From positions 31,642-95,641 of the forward strand of contig CAMATH010000011.1 in the NCBI GenBank assembly GCA_945860955.1: 64,000 bases of DNA. The letters are read 5' to 3'. The notes under the pieces are model-generated. The model worked only from the letters and a program-made list of their open reading frames with translations. It was not told the DNA's origin and searched no databases. This DNA is from Planctomicrobium piriforme (GTDB lineage: Bacteria; Planctomycetota; Planctomycetia; Planctomycetales; Planctomycetaceae). Below, in pieces: positions 55,597-64,000 of the stretch. The translations under genes were made by a program, and so were the position numbers. The number at the start of each line of letters is the position of its first letter. Within the stretch, counting starts at the first letter, position 1.

Positions 55597-56967
55597 ATGC
55601 GAACTCGTCGACATCGCGCGTCCAGGTTTTGGCCCCGCCGTTCCGGCACCATTCTGGTTCTCACGTCGCTGGTTCTGTTGACAATCGTCGGAATGCTGGG
55701 GCTGGTCCTCGATTCCGGGCTACTGATGTCGCAATATCGGCAGGTCCAAAACTCTGCGGACGCCGCCGCTTTGGCCGCCGCCCAATCACTGATTGACGGC
55801 AAGACAGAAACGACGGCACGAACGGTCGGGACATCGTTTGTCACCAATTATAACGGGCTGGGCAACGCGACAGTGACGATTCGAATCCCCCCCACTTCGG
55901 GGCCGTACAACGCGAATCTCAAATTCGCGGAAGCAATTGTCGAATTTCCGATACAAACCCGGTTAATTCAATTACTGGGAGGACCCGCGTCGCGAACCGT
56001 CTCCGCACGGGCGGTCGCGGGATATCAGGCCGTGTCGTCGTCCGCTGGGGTGATCGCACTGGATCCGGAAGCGACTCCTGGATTCATGGCGGTCGGAAAT
56101 GGCACCTTCATCATTGATGGAACCGGCATCACCAATTCAGAAGGGGGGGGCGTCGATGAGAACGGCGATCCGGTCGACGGACTGAATGGTTATGGGGCTC
56201 AGGTGAGTGGCAACGGCGTGATCAAGGGGCGGCTGATTCTGGTGAATGGTGGAGTCAACCGTCCCGATGGATTCATACAATACGATCCCGCCAACCCCGA
56301 CAATCCGCTCGTCGCACTTGCCGGCCTATACCCCGATCCATTCCGCTATCTGCCCACTCCTACAGTCTCGACGGGGGTCGACCCAACGAATCGTGGGAGT
56401 ATTAAAGTGAGCGGAGAAAATACCAATGCGACGTTTTATCCTGGTGTCTATTCGGATATTCAAGTCTCAAGCGGTACGGCCCGCCTGATGCCTGGTATTT
56501 ATGTCGTCAAGGGGGGTGAGGTGCGAATCACCGGCGGAACCGTGACCGCCGCTGGCGTGATGTTCTATTTGACGGGTTCGGATTACAGCCCCTACACCGG
56601 GCTTCCAGACGCCAATGACGGCGAGGCACGCCCTCCCCATACTACCGGCAATCCGTTCGGAGGGGTGACCATTAATTCCGGGGCGTTTTTGTCGCCCCTC
56701 GCCAATACGGGCGGTCCGTATGACGGCATGCTGATCTATCACCGGCGGTTCAACGATTCGGTGATCGATGTCGCGGGGAATGCCTACGACGGGTTGATGA
56801 CCGGCACAGTCTATGCCAAGTGGTCTCTCCTCAAACTGGCCGGGCAGGGGGTGTTCAATACCCAGTTCGTCGTCGGTCAGGTCACATGGCGGGGAAATGG
56901 GACCATGATCCTGAACTATAATGGCCGCACGTTGGCCAAAGGAAACATGGTGTTTCTGGTGGAGTGA
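55597..56967 (+). CDS. TadG-like pilus-associated protein, copy 2
   Basis: 456 residues from MRTRRHRASRFWPRRSG, with a GAGAGG site upstream. It aligns with copy 1 end to end: same anchor (RRSGTILVLTSLVLLTIVGMLGLVLDSGLLMSQYRQVQNSADAAALAAAQ split by the helix), same IIDGTGITNSEGGG and PDPFRYLPTPTVSTG blocks, same C-terminus FNTQFVV...GNMVFLVE. Differences cluster in the middle (FYPGVYSDIQVSSGTARLMPG) and near 380. Tandem duplication with moderate divergence is clear. It is the last plus-strand gene of the pilus cluster. Confidence 0.88.
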   Translation: MRTRRHRASRFWPRRSGTILVLTSLVLLTIVGMLGLVLDSGLLMSQYRQVQNSADAAALAAAQSLIDGKTETTARTVGTSFVTNYNGLGNATVTIRIPPTSGPYNANLKFAEAIVEFPIQTRLIQLLGGPASRTVSARAVAGYQAVSSSAGVIALDPEATPGFMAVGNGTFIIDGTGITNSEGGGVDENGDPVDGLNGYGAQVSGNGVIKGRLILVNGGVNRPDGFIQYDPANPDNPLVALAGLYPDPFRYLPTPTVSTGVDPTNRGSIKVSGENTNATFYPGVYSDIQVSSGTARLMPGIYVVKGGEVRITGGTVTAAGVMFYLTGSDYSPYTGLPDANDGEARPPHTTGNPFGGVTINSGAFLSPLANTGGPYDGMLIYHRRFNDSVIDVAGNAYDGLMTGTVYAKWSLLKLAGQGVFNTQFVVGQVTWRGNGTMILNYNGRTLAKGNMVFLVE

Positions 56968-57007
56968 CCGGTGATTTTGCCGGGAACCCGGCCAGCGTCC
57001 AGGCCGT

Positions 57008-57874
57008 CTAACGACTCGCCTTCCCCTCGGCTTGCATCACAGGCTTGGTCACCGAACGCGTCAGGTTCCGCTTGACGTTCGCCTTGGCGGGCGACTCGGC
57101 CAGCTCCAGTTTCGGTGGCGCATCGTCTTCCGTCGTGTGCGACGCCAGTTGAACGTCGGATTTCTTAGACTGGACCGATTGCTTCGCGGCGTTGTTCAGC
57201 GCCGCGATTCCCTTCTTGGCCACCTCGGAATTGCGGCGGGCTGCTTGTGCCGTCTGATAGGCCCGCAACGCGTCGTCGTTCCGGTGATTGAGAGCCATCA
57301 CCAGTGCCAGATTGCTGTTGGCGTCGCTCTCGTCACATCCCGCCATGTGGAACTCGGCGAGCGCTTCCTGTTCGCGATCGGTCTGGGCACACACCAGCCC
57401 CAGGTTGGTGTGCGACCGCGCGTGCTTGGGAGCCTGCTTGACCGACTGCCGCAGCAGCGCTTCCGATTCGCCCCACCGCCGTTGCAGGTAGAGGCTGTAG
57501 CCATAGTCGCACAACAGGTCGGGGTTTTTGTCGTCGAGTTTGACGGCCTGCTTGTAGAACGCCTCGGACTCACGGTTATTCCCCTGCTTGTCGTGAACGA
57601 CCCCCTGTCGCCAGTACGCGGGGGCGAATTTCGGATTCGCTTCCGCCGCCTGGGCATACGCGTCGAGCGCTCGCTCGTAATCTCCCTTTTGTTCCATCGA
57701 CCGACCGAGCGCGAGCTGCATCTCGGCGACCTGCTGATTGGTCAGCGGCGCTCCCTCTTTGCCCTCGGATCGGAATCCGAGTCCGGATCGGTTTTGCGGA
57801 AGCTGGCATCCGACGGTGATCGCGAGAACAACACTGGCGACAATCGCGGCAAATGGCAGGCTGATGCGTTGCAT
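57008..57874 (-). CDS. TPR-repeat lipoprotein (TadD-like)
   Basis: 288 residues. Signal peptide with lipobox ITVGC at ~23. From ~50 on there are about four TPR units: MQLALGRSMEQKGDYERALDAYAQA, PKFAPAYWRQGVVHDKQGNNRESEAFYKQA, PDLLCDYGYSLYLQRRWGESEALLRQS and ARSHTNLGLVCAQTDREQEALAEFHMA. This matches TadD, a lipoprotein needed to localise or stabilise the Tad secretin. The C-terminal tail is Lys/Ala-rich and probably unstructured. It is transcribed on the minus strand after the secretin and the unknown secreted protein. Confidence 0.85.
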   Translation of the reverse strand: MQRISLPFAAIVASVVLAITVGCQLPQNRSGLGFRSEGKEGAPLTNQQVAEMQLALGRSMEQKGDYERALDAYAQAAEANPKFAPAYWRQGVVHDKQGNNRESEAFYKQAVKLDDKNPDLLCDYGYSLYLQRRWGESEALLRQSVKQAPKHARSHTNLGLVCAQTDREQEALAEFHMAGCDESDANSNLALVMALNHRNDDALRAYQTAQAARRNSEVAKKGIAALNNAAKQSVQSKKSDVQLASHTTEDDAPPKLELAESPAKANVKRNLTRSVTKPVMQAEGKASR

Positions 57875-57905
57875 GGGAGGACCTTTGAGAGTGAATCGGC
57901 GCCGT

Positions 57906-58143
57906 GGCGAGCCGGTCGGCGTCAGCCACCGGGTTTTTCGGGTTTCACGCGGTTCGCAGAGGCGGCAGTTGACCTCGAGAGACCCGACGGCGGACGCCGG
58001 TCGGCTCGCCGAATCGTTGCGAACTCGCGATTTCGTTTGGCGAGCCAGTTGGCGTCAGCCACCGGTTTTTTTGGTTTTCAAGCGGTTTGCAAAGGCGGCA
58101 GTTGACCTCGGAAGACCCGACGGCTGACGCCGGTCGGTTCGCC
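57906..58143. repeat. Two 105-bp fold-back repeat units
   Basis: Copy 1 (57906-58010) and copy 2 (58039-58143) run in the same direction, each starting GGCGAGCC and carrying the shared core GGCGTCAGCCACCGG and GGCGGCAGTTGACCTCG. In copy 1 the ends GGCGAGCCGGTCGGCGTC and GACGCCGGTCGGCTCGCC are inverted repeats with two mismatches over 18 bp. The short size, terminal inverted repeats and pairing make this a MITE- or REP-like non-coding element. It sits in the 279-bp gap between two minus-strand genes. Confidence 0.88.
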
Positions 58144-58153
58144 GGGCGACACG

Positions 58154-58957
58154 TTAGTTCTGCTGACCTGGCAACGAGATACCGGAAGACGATCCCCCGG
58201 TACCGCCGCCAGCTCCCGCTCCCGCTCCACCGGCCGCTCCACCAGCGCCCCCGGAGCTGCTGACACCGCGCGAAAGTGACTGTTGCAACCGAGTCGCGCC
58301 AATTGCCGTCGCCGTCCCGTAATCCAGGCCTCCCGAAACCGGTCGGCCGATCCGAATGTTCTCCATCGACAGGGCGAACGGTCCCCCCGCCAGCGCCTGC
58401 CAGACACGCGTCCGTCGGGCTTCATCCAGGTCGGGACCGTCGATCGAGGGTTCGATCATTACGTTACCGGGCGTGGTGGGAATCCACTGGCCGATCTTGG
58501 CGAGTTGCGCCCGCCCGCGGGGTTTGAGTTCATCTGTCCCAGGTACGAAATCGTATTCGTACAGCGCCAGCCGGGCGACCCGTCCATTGAGCTTCTGCGC
58601 CTCCAGTTGTCCTTTCAGCGCCGCTCCCAACGGTGGCCTGTGGAACTCTTCGGGATAGCCACACATTTTGTCCTGGGCTTTCGCCTTGTGGCGCATCTTC
58701 CAGCGACGAATCGGGCCGGCGTCATAGGGAGGGCATTCGTACCCCTCGCCGTCAGTCACGTAAGTGATTGGTCCGTTGTCGAGCGTGCGCGGGGTCGAGA
58801 GACCGGATCCCGCGAGGGGGGCGGAATCGTACACGCTGGGAGCCGGCGGGGCAGGGGGGGGCAGTTCCTGCGCCTGGCAGGGGAACTTGAGCGTGGCGGC
58901 GGCCAACAGCAGGCCCCCCGTCAGCTTCCAGTTGCGTTGAATCGGGAACATCGGCAT
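58154..58957 (-). CDS. Secreted protein of unknown function in the Tad cluster
   Basis: 267 residues. Signal-like N-terminus (MPMFPIQRNWKLTGGLLLAAATLKFPCQAQ; cleavage near AQA). A Pro/Ser-rich linker leads to a central domain with ECPPYDAGPIRRWKMRHKAKAQDKMCG, then LKPRGRAQLAKIGQWIPTTPGNVMIEPS, loosely OmpA-like. The last ~40 residues are a Gly/Ser-rich tail (SSGGAGGAAGGAGAGAGGG). It lies 19 bp after the secretin gene, so it is probably part of the pilus apparatus, perhaps a secretin partner. No family was recognised. Confidence 0.65.
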   Translation of the reverse strand: MPMFPIQRNWKLTGGLLLAAATLKFPCQAQELPPPAPPAPSVYDSAPLAGSGLSTPRTLDNGPITYVTDGEGYECPPYDAGPIRRWKMRHKAKAQDKMCGYPEEFHRPPLGAALKGQLEAQKLNGRVARLALYEYDFVPGTDELKPRGRAQLAKIGQWIPTTPGNVMIEPSIDGPDLDEARRTRVWQALAGGPFALSMENIRIGRPVSGGLDYGTATAIGATRLQQSLSRGVSSSGGAGGAAGGAGAGAGGGTGGSSSGISLPGQQN

Positions 58958-58976
58958 CCGTGCCTCTTGTAAAGAC

Positions 58977-60794
58977 CTACTCAGAGAATCCGTGGGGACC
59001 TTGAATGTAGTGGCATTCCAGTTTCATCCGCCGGGAACATCCCCACGGATCTTCGCCATTGATCGTCGAGCGAAACTCGGCGTGCCGGGTGTGGCCTTCA
59101 ATCCGGTTCAACAGGTAAAACTCCAGATCGTTCGGCTCATAGACCTCTTCACCCGGGAGTGGTCCCACCTGCTCGGCCGACATCGCTTCGACCAAGTGCG
59201 GGGTCACGAGAACGACCAGTTCCTTTTCCACCCGCTTCCCCGTGGTATTACTGAAGAACGGCCCGATATACGGGAGATCACCGAGGCCGGGGATTCGACT
59301 GGTGTTCCCCGCGAGATCAAGCTGCATCAACCCCGCGATCGCCAGCGTCTGACCTTCCCGCATCTCAACCACGGTATGCGACCGGCGGGTGTTGATTCCC
59401 GGGACTTTGACGCCCGAGATTTCGGTCCCCAGTTCAAAGTCGATCGAACTCACTTCGGGATCGACCTCCATCCGGATGAGATCGCCGTCAAGGACATAGG
59501 GAACAAACGCGAGTTGCACTCCGAATTTCTTGTATTGAATCGTGATCGTCGCGGGTCCCCCGCCAGCACCCGACTGCGGAACGGGAACGGGGAACTCACC
59601 CCCGGCGAGAAAATTCGCCTGATGCCCGTGCATCGCCACCAGATTCGGCTCGGCCAGAATCTTCAGGACGGTGTTCTTCCGCAGGGCCGACAGGAAAGTG
59701 TGGAAGCCAACACCTTCAAAAATACCGAACGCGGTGGTGGGAGCCGCACCGGTCGCCGTGGCGGCGGCGGCCCCCACGATGTTGCGGTTGACGATACTAC
59801 TGCCACCATCCGTCACGGAGTTGAGCCGGGTTCCCAGTGTCATGCCGTGACCGTCGGTAAATAACAGGTCGGAGCCGATCTGCCGCATCGCGGTCCGGTT
59901 GAGTTCCGCAACCTGGACCTGCAGCATGACCTGTTGGGGACCGGGCACTTTCAGCAGATTGATGATCTCGACGTAGGTGGTGTCGCCTGAGATCGGTTTG
60001 CTCCCCGCTCCGACCGGCACATTTGTCGCGTCGGCATCTGCCGCGACATCTCCAGCCGCGCTGGGGGATTGCGTGGGAGTGGTAATCGTTTGCCCGGAGG
60101 CTTTTGGATCGACGATCATGGACGTGGCCACGGCTTTGTTCAGCACCTCGCTGATTTGTCGCAGTTGCACCGTGTCGCGTGCCTGGCCTTCCACCACGAG
60201 CTTCGATCCCAGGTGGGCAAGTCGAACGTGCGCGTCGGGGAAGAGTTGCAGCAGCCGAGCTTCAAGCAATTTGAGGTCGAGAACAACGTGCAGCTCGTAG
60301 CTGTATGTCTTTCCGTTGCTCGTACTGATCGACAGGTCAGTGATACCAACCCGTTTGCCGAAGACGCGAACATTGCGGTTTCCCACGACGACGAAGTCGG
60401 CGATCATGGGATCCCCGACCGACACGCTGGGGGGCGTGGCCTCTTCCTCGGACTCTTGTTGCAGTTCTTTGGAGAACGTGAGCGTCCGTCCATGCCCGAC
60501 GATCACCTCGAACGACGCGTCGTTTTTGGACAGCCGTTCGATGAATGACGAGGCTTCGGTGAAGCGAAGCGAGGGGCTTTCCAGCTTGGAAGGGACGGCG
60601 GGAATCAGCGGGTGCAGGCCGCTGAGGGGCTGCTCACCAGGTGGTTCCGAGATCGCGGGCTGAATCAGCAGCCCGCAACAAAGGGAGCAACACAACGCCG
60701 CCGCCGCCAGTGACATGCGGCGGATCGAGATCGCCCGGGGACTGGAATCCACCGGGGCGATCTGGGGATCGGAAGAGTTCTTGGGGGATGGCAT
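58977..60794 (-). CDS. cpaC: Tad pilus secretin CpaC/RcpA
   Basis: 605 residues. Signal peptide around SLAAAALCCSLCCGLLIQPAISEP; a Met at ~27 could be the real start. The first part has BON/secretin N-terminal modules (VVGHGRTLTFSKELQ, VVGNRNVRVFGKRVGITDLSIST). The secretin domain is clear: GPQQVMLQVQVAELNRTAMRQIGSDLLF, KILAEPNLVAMHGHQANFLAGGEFPVPVP, then GQTLAIAGLMQLDLAGNTSRIPGLGDLPYIGPFFSN and EKELVVLVTPHLVEAM. It forms the outer-membrane pore for the Flp pilus. A Cys-containing C-terminal tail (GCSRRMKLECHYIQG) follows. First gene of the minus-strand pilus operon. Confidence 0.94.
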   Translation of the reverse strand: MPSPKNSSDPQIAPVDSSPRAISIRRMSLAAAALCCSLCCGLLIQPAISEPPGEQPLSGLHPLIPAVPSKLESPSLRFTEASSFIERLSKNDASFEVIVGHGRTLTFSKELQQESEEEATPPSVSVGDPMIADFVVVGNRNVRVFGKRVGITDLSISTSNGKTYSYELHVVLDLKLLEARLLQLFPDAHVRLAHLGSKLVVEGQARDTVQLRQISEVLNKAVATSMIVDPKASGQTITTPTQSPSAAGDVAADADATNVPVGAGSKPISGDTTYVEIINLLKVPGPQQVMLQVQVAELNRTAMRQIGSDLLFTDGHGMTLGTRLNSVTDGGSSIVNRNIVGAAAATATGAAPTTAFGIFEGVGFHTFLSALRKNTVLKILAEPNLVAMHGHQANFLAGGEFPVPVPQSGAGGGPATITIQYKKFGVQLAFVPYVLDGDLIRMEVDPEVSSIDFELGTEISGVKVPGINTRRSHTVVEMREGQTLAIAGLMQLDLAGNTSRIPGLGDLPYIGPFFSNTTGKRVEKELVVLVTPHLVEAMSAEQVGPLPGEEVYEPNDLEFYLLNRIEGHTRHAEFRSTINGEDPWGCSRRMKLECHYIQGPHGFSE

Positions 60795-60976
60795 CGCAGA
60801 CCGATTCGCAATGGGGAAGGCGCGGGAACGAATCTTCGACCGTCGCCATCCCTATTCTCGGTTCAACCAAAGTTACCGCTGCATTGCAAATGACCGCTAC
60901 CGCCGGAAAAGCCGGCAGAATCGGCCCAGGGGGTCGCGTTAGTAAAACTGCGTAATCTGGGGTCTCCCACAGATTT

Positions 60977-62299
60977 CTACAGCCCAACCACTTCATATCC
61001 CTTGCGGTACTCTTTGCTCACGTATTCCTGGGCTTTCGGCAGGCTCGCCTTCAGGTTTTCGGCATCCCACTGGAAGCCGGCACCGGCACGGAACGCGACG
61101 ATCCCCAGGAGGACTGTCTCCGTGAGCGCTCCCGAGTAGTCGAAATTGCACAAGGTCGGCGCGCCGGTCTTGCAAGCGTGGACCCATTCGTTCCAATGTC
61201 CCATCGACGCGGGAATTGATGACTCGGGGAGTTTGAACTCCTGGGCCTTGTCCTTGGGGAGCAATTGCCGACGACCGTAGTCGGCCGCCAGCATCCCCTT
61301 GTCACCCACGAACAGAATTCCCAATCCCCACGTCGCCAGCGATTGGCCGTCGTAGTCTTTCGTCTCTTTGACCAGATCGAAATTCGCGCCACCGTCGGCC
61401 CAGTAGCACATCAGCGGCTTCCCGCCAGTACCAACGAATTCGTACGTCGCCTTCGCCCACGCGGGAGCGCCGTCGGCGTGGAGTTCGGGGCCGGTACACG
61501 AAACGCTTTTCGGGAATCGCAGACCCAAGGCCCAGAACGGCAGGTCCATCACATGGCACGCCATGTCGCCAAAGGTTCCCGAACCGAATTCCCAAAACCG
61601 CCGCCAATTCGCCGGATGGACATTTTCGCAATACGGACGGCTCTTGGCGGGGCCGAGCCACAGATCCCAGTCGAGATGTTTCGGGGTGGCGACAGAGCCA
61701 CATTGAAACCGCCCGTCGGACCAGCCTTTGTTGCACCAGTTGTAGACCGCCGTCACATTGCCGATCACCCCGCCCTGGATGATTTCGACCACCCGGCGGT
61801 AATTGTCGGTCGCGTGGATCTGCGTCCCCATCTGGGTCGCCAGTTTGTTCTTCTTGGCGAGCTTCGACAGGGCCCGCGCCTCGGCGACGGTGTGAGAGAG
61901 AGGTTTTTCGCAGTAAACGTGCTTCCCCAGATCGAGCGCGACGGAAGCCGCCGGTGCGTGGGTATGGTCGGCGGTTGAGACGACGACCGCGTCGATGTTC
62001 TTCGCCTCTTTCTCGAGCATCACGCGGTAATCGCGATACCGTCGGGCTTTGGGGTGCTTTTCGCCCCACTGGGTCAGGTAGTTTTCGTCGACATCGCACA
62101 GCGCCACGAAATTCTGGCCGGCGAGTTCGTCGATGTTGTGGCCCCCTTTGTTCGCCACGCCGACCGCCGCGATATTCAGTTTCTCGTTCGGAGATTGCGA
62201 AGCTCGAACCGGAGTGCCCGAGATGTGAAGGCCGGCCGCGAGGAGAGAGGCGGCTGCGGAATGTTCGAGAAACGCGCGGCGGGAAAGCGATTGACTCAT
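60977..62299 (-). CDS. Tat-exported Gfo/Idh/MocA-family oxidoreductase
   Basis: 440 residues from MSQSLSRRAFLEHSAAASLLAAG; the upstream extension is not needed. The twin-arginine signal SRRAFL and an ASQ cleavage region show export in folded form with bound NAD(P). The family signs are AAVGVANKGGHN, ALCDVDENYL and EKPLSHTVAEA, with the EKP lysine. Further blocks are GNVTAVYNWCNKG, WDLWLGPAKSRPY and DMACHVMDLPFWAL. Many planctomycetes encode large families of such exported enzymes, thought to act on sugars or glycosides. The substrate is unknown. Confidence 0.93.
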   Translation of the reverse strand: MSQSLSRRAFLEHSAAASLLAAGLHISGTPVRASQSPNEKLNIAAVGVANKGGHNIDELAGQNFVALCDVDENYLTQWGEKHPKARRYRDYRVMLEKEAKNIDAVVVSTADHTHAPAASVALDLGKHVYCEKPLSHTVAEARALSKLAKKNKLATQMGTQIHATDNYRRVVEIIQGGVIGNVTAVYNWCNKGWSDGRFQCGSVATPKHLDWDLWLGPAKSRPYCENVHPANWRRFWEFGSGTFGDMACHVMDLPFWALGLRFPKSVSCTGPELHADGAPAWAKATYEFVGTGGKPLMCYWADGGANFDLVKETKDYDGQSLATWGLGILFVGDKGMLAADYGRRQLLPKDKAQEFKLPESSIPASMGHWNEWVHACKTGAPTLCNFDYSGALTETVLLGIVAFRAGAGFQWDAENLKASLPKAQEYVSKEYRKGYEVVGL

Positions 62300-62413
62300 G
62301 ATTCGAGTTCTCTCGAGGCAGGTCCAATGGGGCGGGCGAAGCGATGGATGCACGAAGCCAGATGTTCGCACGCCGAACGGTCGCTGTAAAGCGATCGTTG
62401 ACGGGGAGTGTTG

Positions 62414-62480
62414 ATTTCCCTTTGCAGAAAGGAAATACCACGCGGCCGCATCCCTGACTTGGGCCAGGGATGCGGCCGCG
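62414..62480. repeat. Two stacked hairpins including a perfect 16-bp inverted repeat
   Basis: CGCGGCCGCATCCCTG at 62441-62456 is repeated exactly in inverse at 62465-62480 around an 8-nt loop. Beside it, 62414-62436 forms a second hairpin, ATTTCC..TTT against AAAGGAAAT with one bulge. It occupies the 313-bp gap between two minus-strand genes, after the peptidase gene; with no T-run it is more like a palindromic repeat or 3' stabiliser than a classical terminator. The rest of the gap shows no gene. Confidence 0.8.
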
Positions 62481-62612
62481 TTGAGGAGGCCAGCGGATGA
62501 GGGATGCGCGAGTTTGGGTCGCGGGCTGGAGTTGAGGTTCCTTTTGGGGAGGAGGGGGGATGAGGAAATGTGGTTTGACGCAGAGGGCGGACGCCACTTT
62601 GCTCGCCGGGGG

Positions 62613-63866
62613 TCAACTGCGCGCCAGTTCGCTGAAGAGTTGGAGTTTGGACGTGTCTTGACGCAGGTCGCGTTGCGGGGTGGTGAGCCTTCTGGAAGTC
62701 GCGACGTTGGCCGCGAGTTCGACTGTGACGTCGGAGCCGGTGTTTTTGGATGCAGTCTTGATCGGGCGAGACTCCGCGATCGGCATCGCGAGGGACCAGA
62801 TCACGCGCGACACAGCCCCTTCGGTGGCTGGCCGGGACGTTTCGGTGGTGATGATTGCGGATTCGTAAACTGTCGCGACTGGTCCTCCTTCGGTCGCCGT
62901 CTCCACGAAATCGAGCGCGGCGTCGAAGGCGGGGGGAGGATCAACCTCGGTGAAGATTCCCTGGGCGGAAATCGCGGAGACTTCGGGGCCGACATCAAAG
63001 GCACTCGTGGCCAGTTTTGACGAGGTAGAAGTCGTCGCACCCACGGTTTTGACCGAACTGGCGAAACTCGTCCCCACGCTGACCAGATGTGAGACCACCA
63101 AGTTGGCGCGGGGCGTGCCCCTTCCTGTCACGAGATCGTATCCGACCCCCGCCTTCAGAATTGTCGTTCCCGATTGGGTGCTTCCGGTGACCACGTCATG
63201 AAAATCTGTCGCGGGCAGATTGTACAACGCGGGGAGAAGCTCCGTCTTGCCGTTGAGTGGGGCCTTGCCCGAGAGGCTCCGCCCTTGGCCGACGATCGCG
63301 ACCAGAGCGGCCCACTGGGGGGCCCCCGCACTGGTCCCGCCGACTGTCAACCAGCTCCCGGTCGTCGCGCCCGACCCGGTAAAGTAGACGTACACTCCGC
63401 TGGCGGGGTTGGCGTCATAAGCGACATCGGGAGTTGTCCGTTTGGTGGAACTCTGGGTCACCGTGGCTTGAAATGAGGGCTTCGCGATGTACTTGCTGAC
63501 GCCACCACCGCTGCCGCTCCAGCCCGATTCTGAGAGATAATCGGAACCCGAAAGGCTCAGTGTCGTTCCACCGACGGATACAACATTGGACGAGACCGAC
63601 GGGTACAGCGGGACCGCCCCGGTGTCCCCCGACGCCGCGACAAATGTGATTCCCGTGTGACCGGTCGGTGTGGTCAGATATTTATCGTAGGTGGTCTGCG
63701 TCGAAGTTTCGGTCCCCCCCCAACTCAACGAGATCGCAACCACTCCCGATTGCTTGCGCGCGTAGTCCACCGCGCTCATCAAACTGCTCAGACTCGAGTT
63801 GTAAGATTGGACCAGTAGGATGTGCGCCCCGGGAGCGATCGCATGGGCCCACTGGTAACTGCTCAA
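62613..63866 (-). pseudogene. S53 (sedolisin/pro-kumamolisin) peptidase, 5' part lost
   Basis: The remaining frame (about 417 residues) starts inside the catalytic domain at YQWAHAIAPGAHILLVQ, a segment that in sedolisins directly follows the catalytic Glu and Asp. Downstream the serine motif GGTSAGAPQWAALVAIV and the oxyanion aspartate region SGDTGAVP are intact, as is the Ca-site-like GYDLVTGRGTP. The pro-domain, signal peptide and catalytic Glu/Asp are missing. An in-frame TAA lies 13 codons upstream, in DNA that looks unrelated. After ~250 residues a Thr/Ser-rich tail follows. The fragment should be inactive. Confidence 0.8.
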
Positions 63867-64000
63867 TAACCCCTCGGAAACTGGTATTTACTCAAAGTCG
63901 GTTTTTCGGGGAATGTATGGCGCATGAGCCAGTCAGACCCCCAGCCAATCCAACCGATCGTCATCGCGGGAATCGAGATCCCGGCGGCGGAGCAGACGCC
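63867..64000 (+). mobile_element. Left end of a probable insertion sequence with start of a transposase-like ORF
   Basis: At about 63867 the peptidase homology stops abruptly and new sequence begins (TAACCCCTCGGAAACTGG...). From 63924 an ORF opens on the plus strand, MSQSDPQPIQPIVIAGIEIP followed by AAEQT, and runs off the window. Its Pro-rich acidic start resembles IS66-type transposase N-termini, but family assignment needs the rest. An IS insertion would explain the truncated peptidase. Confidence 0.45.

Noticed and set aside
57906..58143. CRISPR array in the paired repeats
   Set aside because: Only two long units with internal complementarity and a short spacer; no cas genes.

Overview
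This 64 kb window is from a GC-rich bacterial chromosome that looks planctomycetal (phylum Planctomycetota, probably order Planctomycetales). The pointers are a giant Calx-beta/dockerin surface protein, M56 peptidases fused to carboxypeptidase-regulatory-like repeats, a DUF6677-like protein, Gfo/Idh/MocA enzymes with and without Tat signals, a SecA of about 1,120 residues, and many short palindromic or tandem repeats between genes. I cannot name the species. No rRNA, tRNA or CRISPR array was recognised.

Left part (1-10.1 kb): the 3' end of a giant secreted protein with many Ca-binding-type loops and a C-terminal dockerin, two unrecognised membrane or secreted proteins, a 61-bp tandem repeat and csrA. 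Next (10.2-17.1 kb) comes the most striking locus, a minus-strand operon cysK - sulfate-binding lipoprotein - encapsulin shell A - encapsulin shell B - cysteine desulfurase. Both shells are family 2B encapsulins (HK97 fold interrupted by a cyclic-nucleotide-binding-like domain). The desulfurase has a disordered N-terminal extension of about 138 residues, as expected of a loaded cargo enzyme. The genes read as one pathway: sulfate capture, cysteine synthesis, then release of cysteine sulfur inside a mixed two-protein shell. A TTGACA/TATATC promoter lies in front of cysK. An FHA-GAF histidine kinase lies upstream.

Middle part (19-44 kb): a YhcH-like protein, a class III aminotransferase, a BlaI repressor with an M56/BlaR1-like sensor protease, a selenium operon (DUF6677-like protein, small membrane protein, selA, and an NADH-dehydrogenase/SelD fusion carrying an in-frame 34-bp perfect palindrome), an MBL hydrolase, metK, waaA, secA, an ACT protein with an SDR enzyme, a secreted beta-helix protein and a Gfo/Idh/MocA enzyme.

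Right part (44-64 kb): after about 1.9 kb of repeat-rich non-coding DNA there is a Tad/Flp pilus locus. The plus strand carries four tandem Flp-type pilin genes (two canonical, two degenerate), prepilin peptidase, cpaB, an isoprenylcysteine-methyltransferase-like membrane enzyme, cpaF, tadB, tadC, two TadE-like pseudopilins and two paralogous TadG-like proteins. The opposite strand carries the secretin, an unknown secreted protein and a TPR lipoprotein. No tadZ/cpaE is present. The window ends with a Tat-exported Gfo/Idh/MocA protein and an S53 peptidase gene whose 5' part, with the catalytic Glu/Asp, seems to have been removed by a mobile element running off the right edge.
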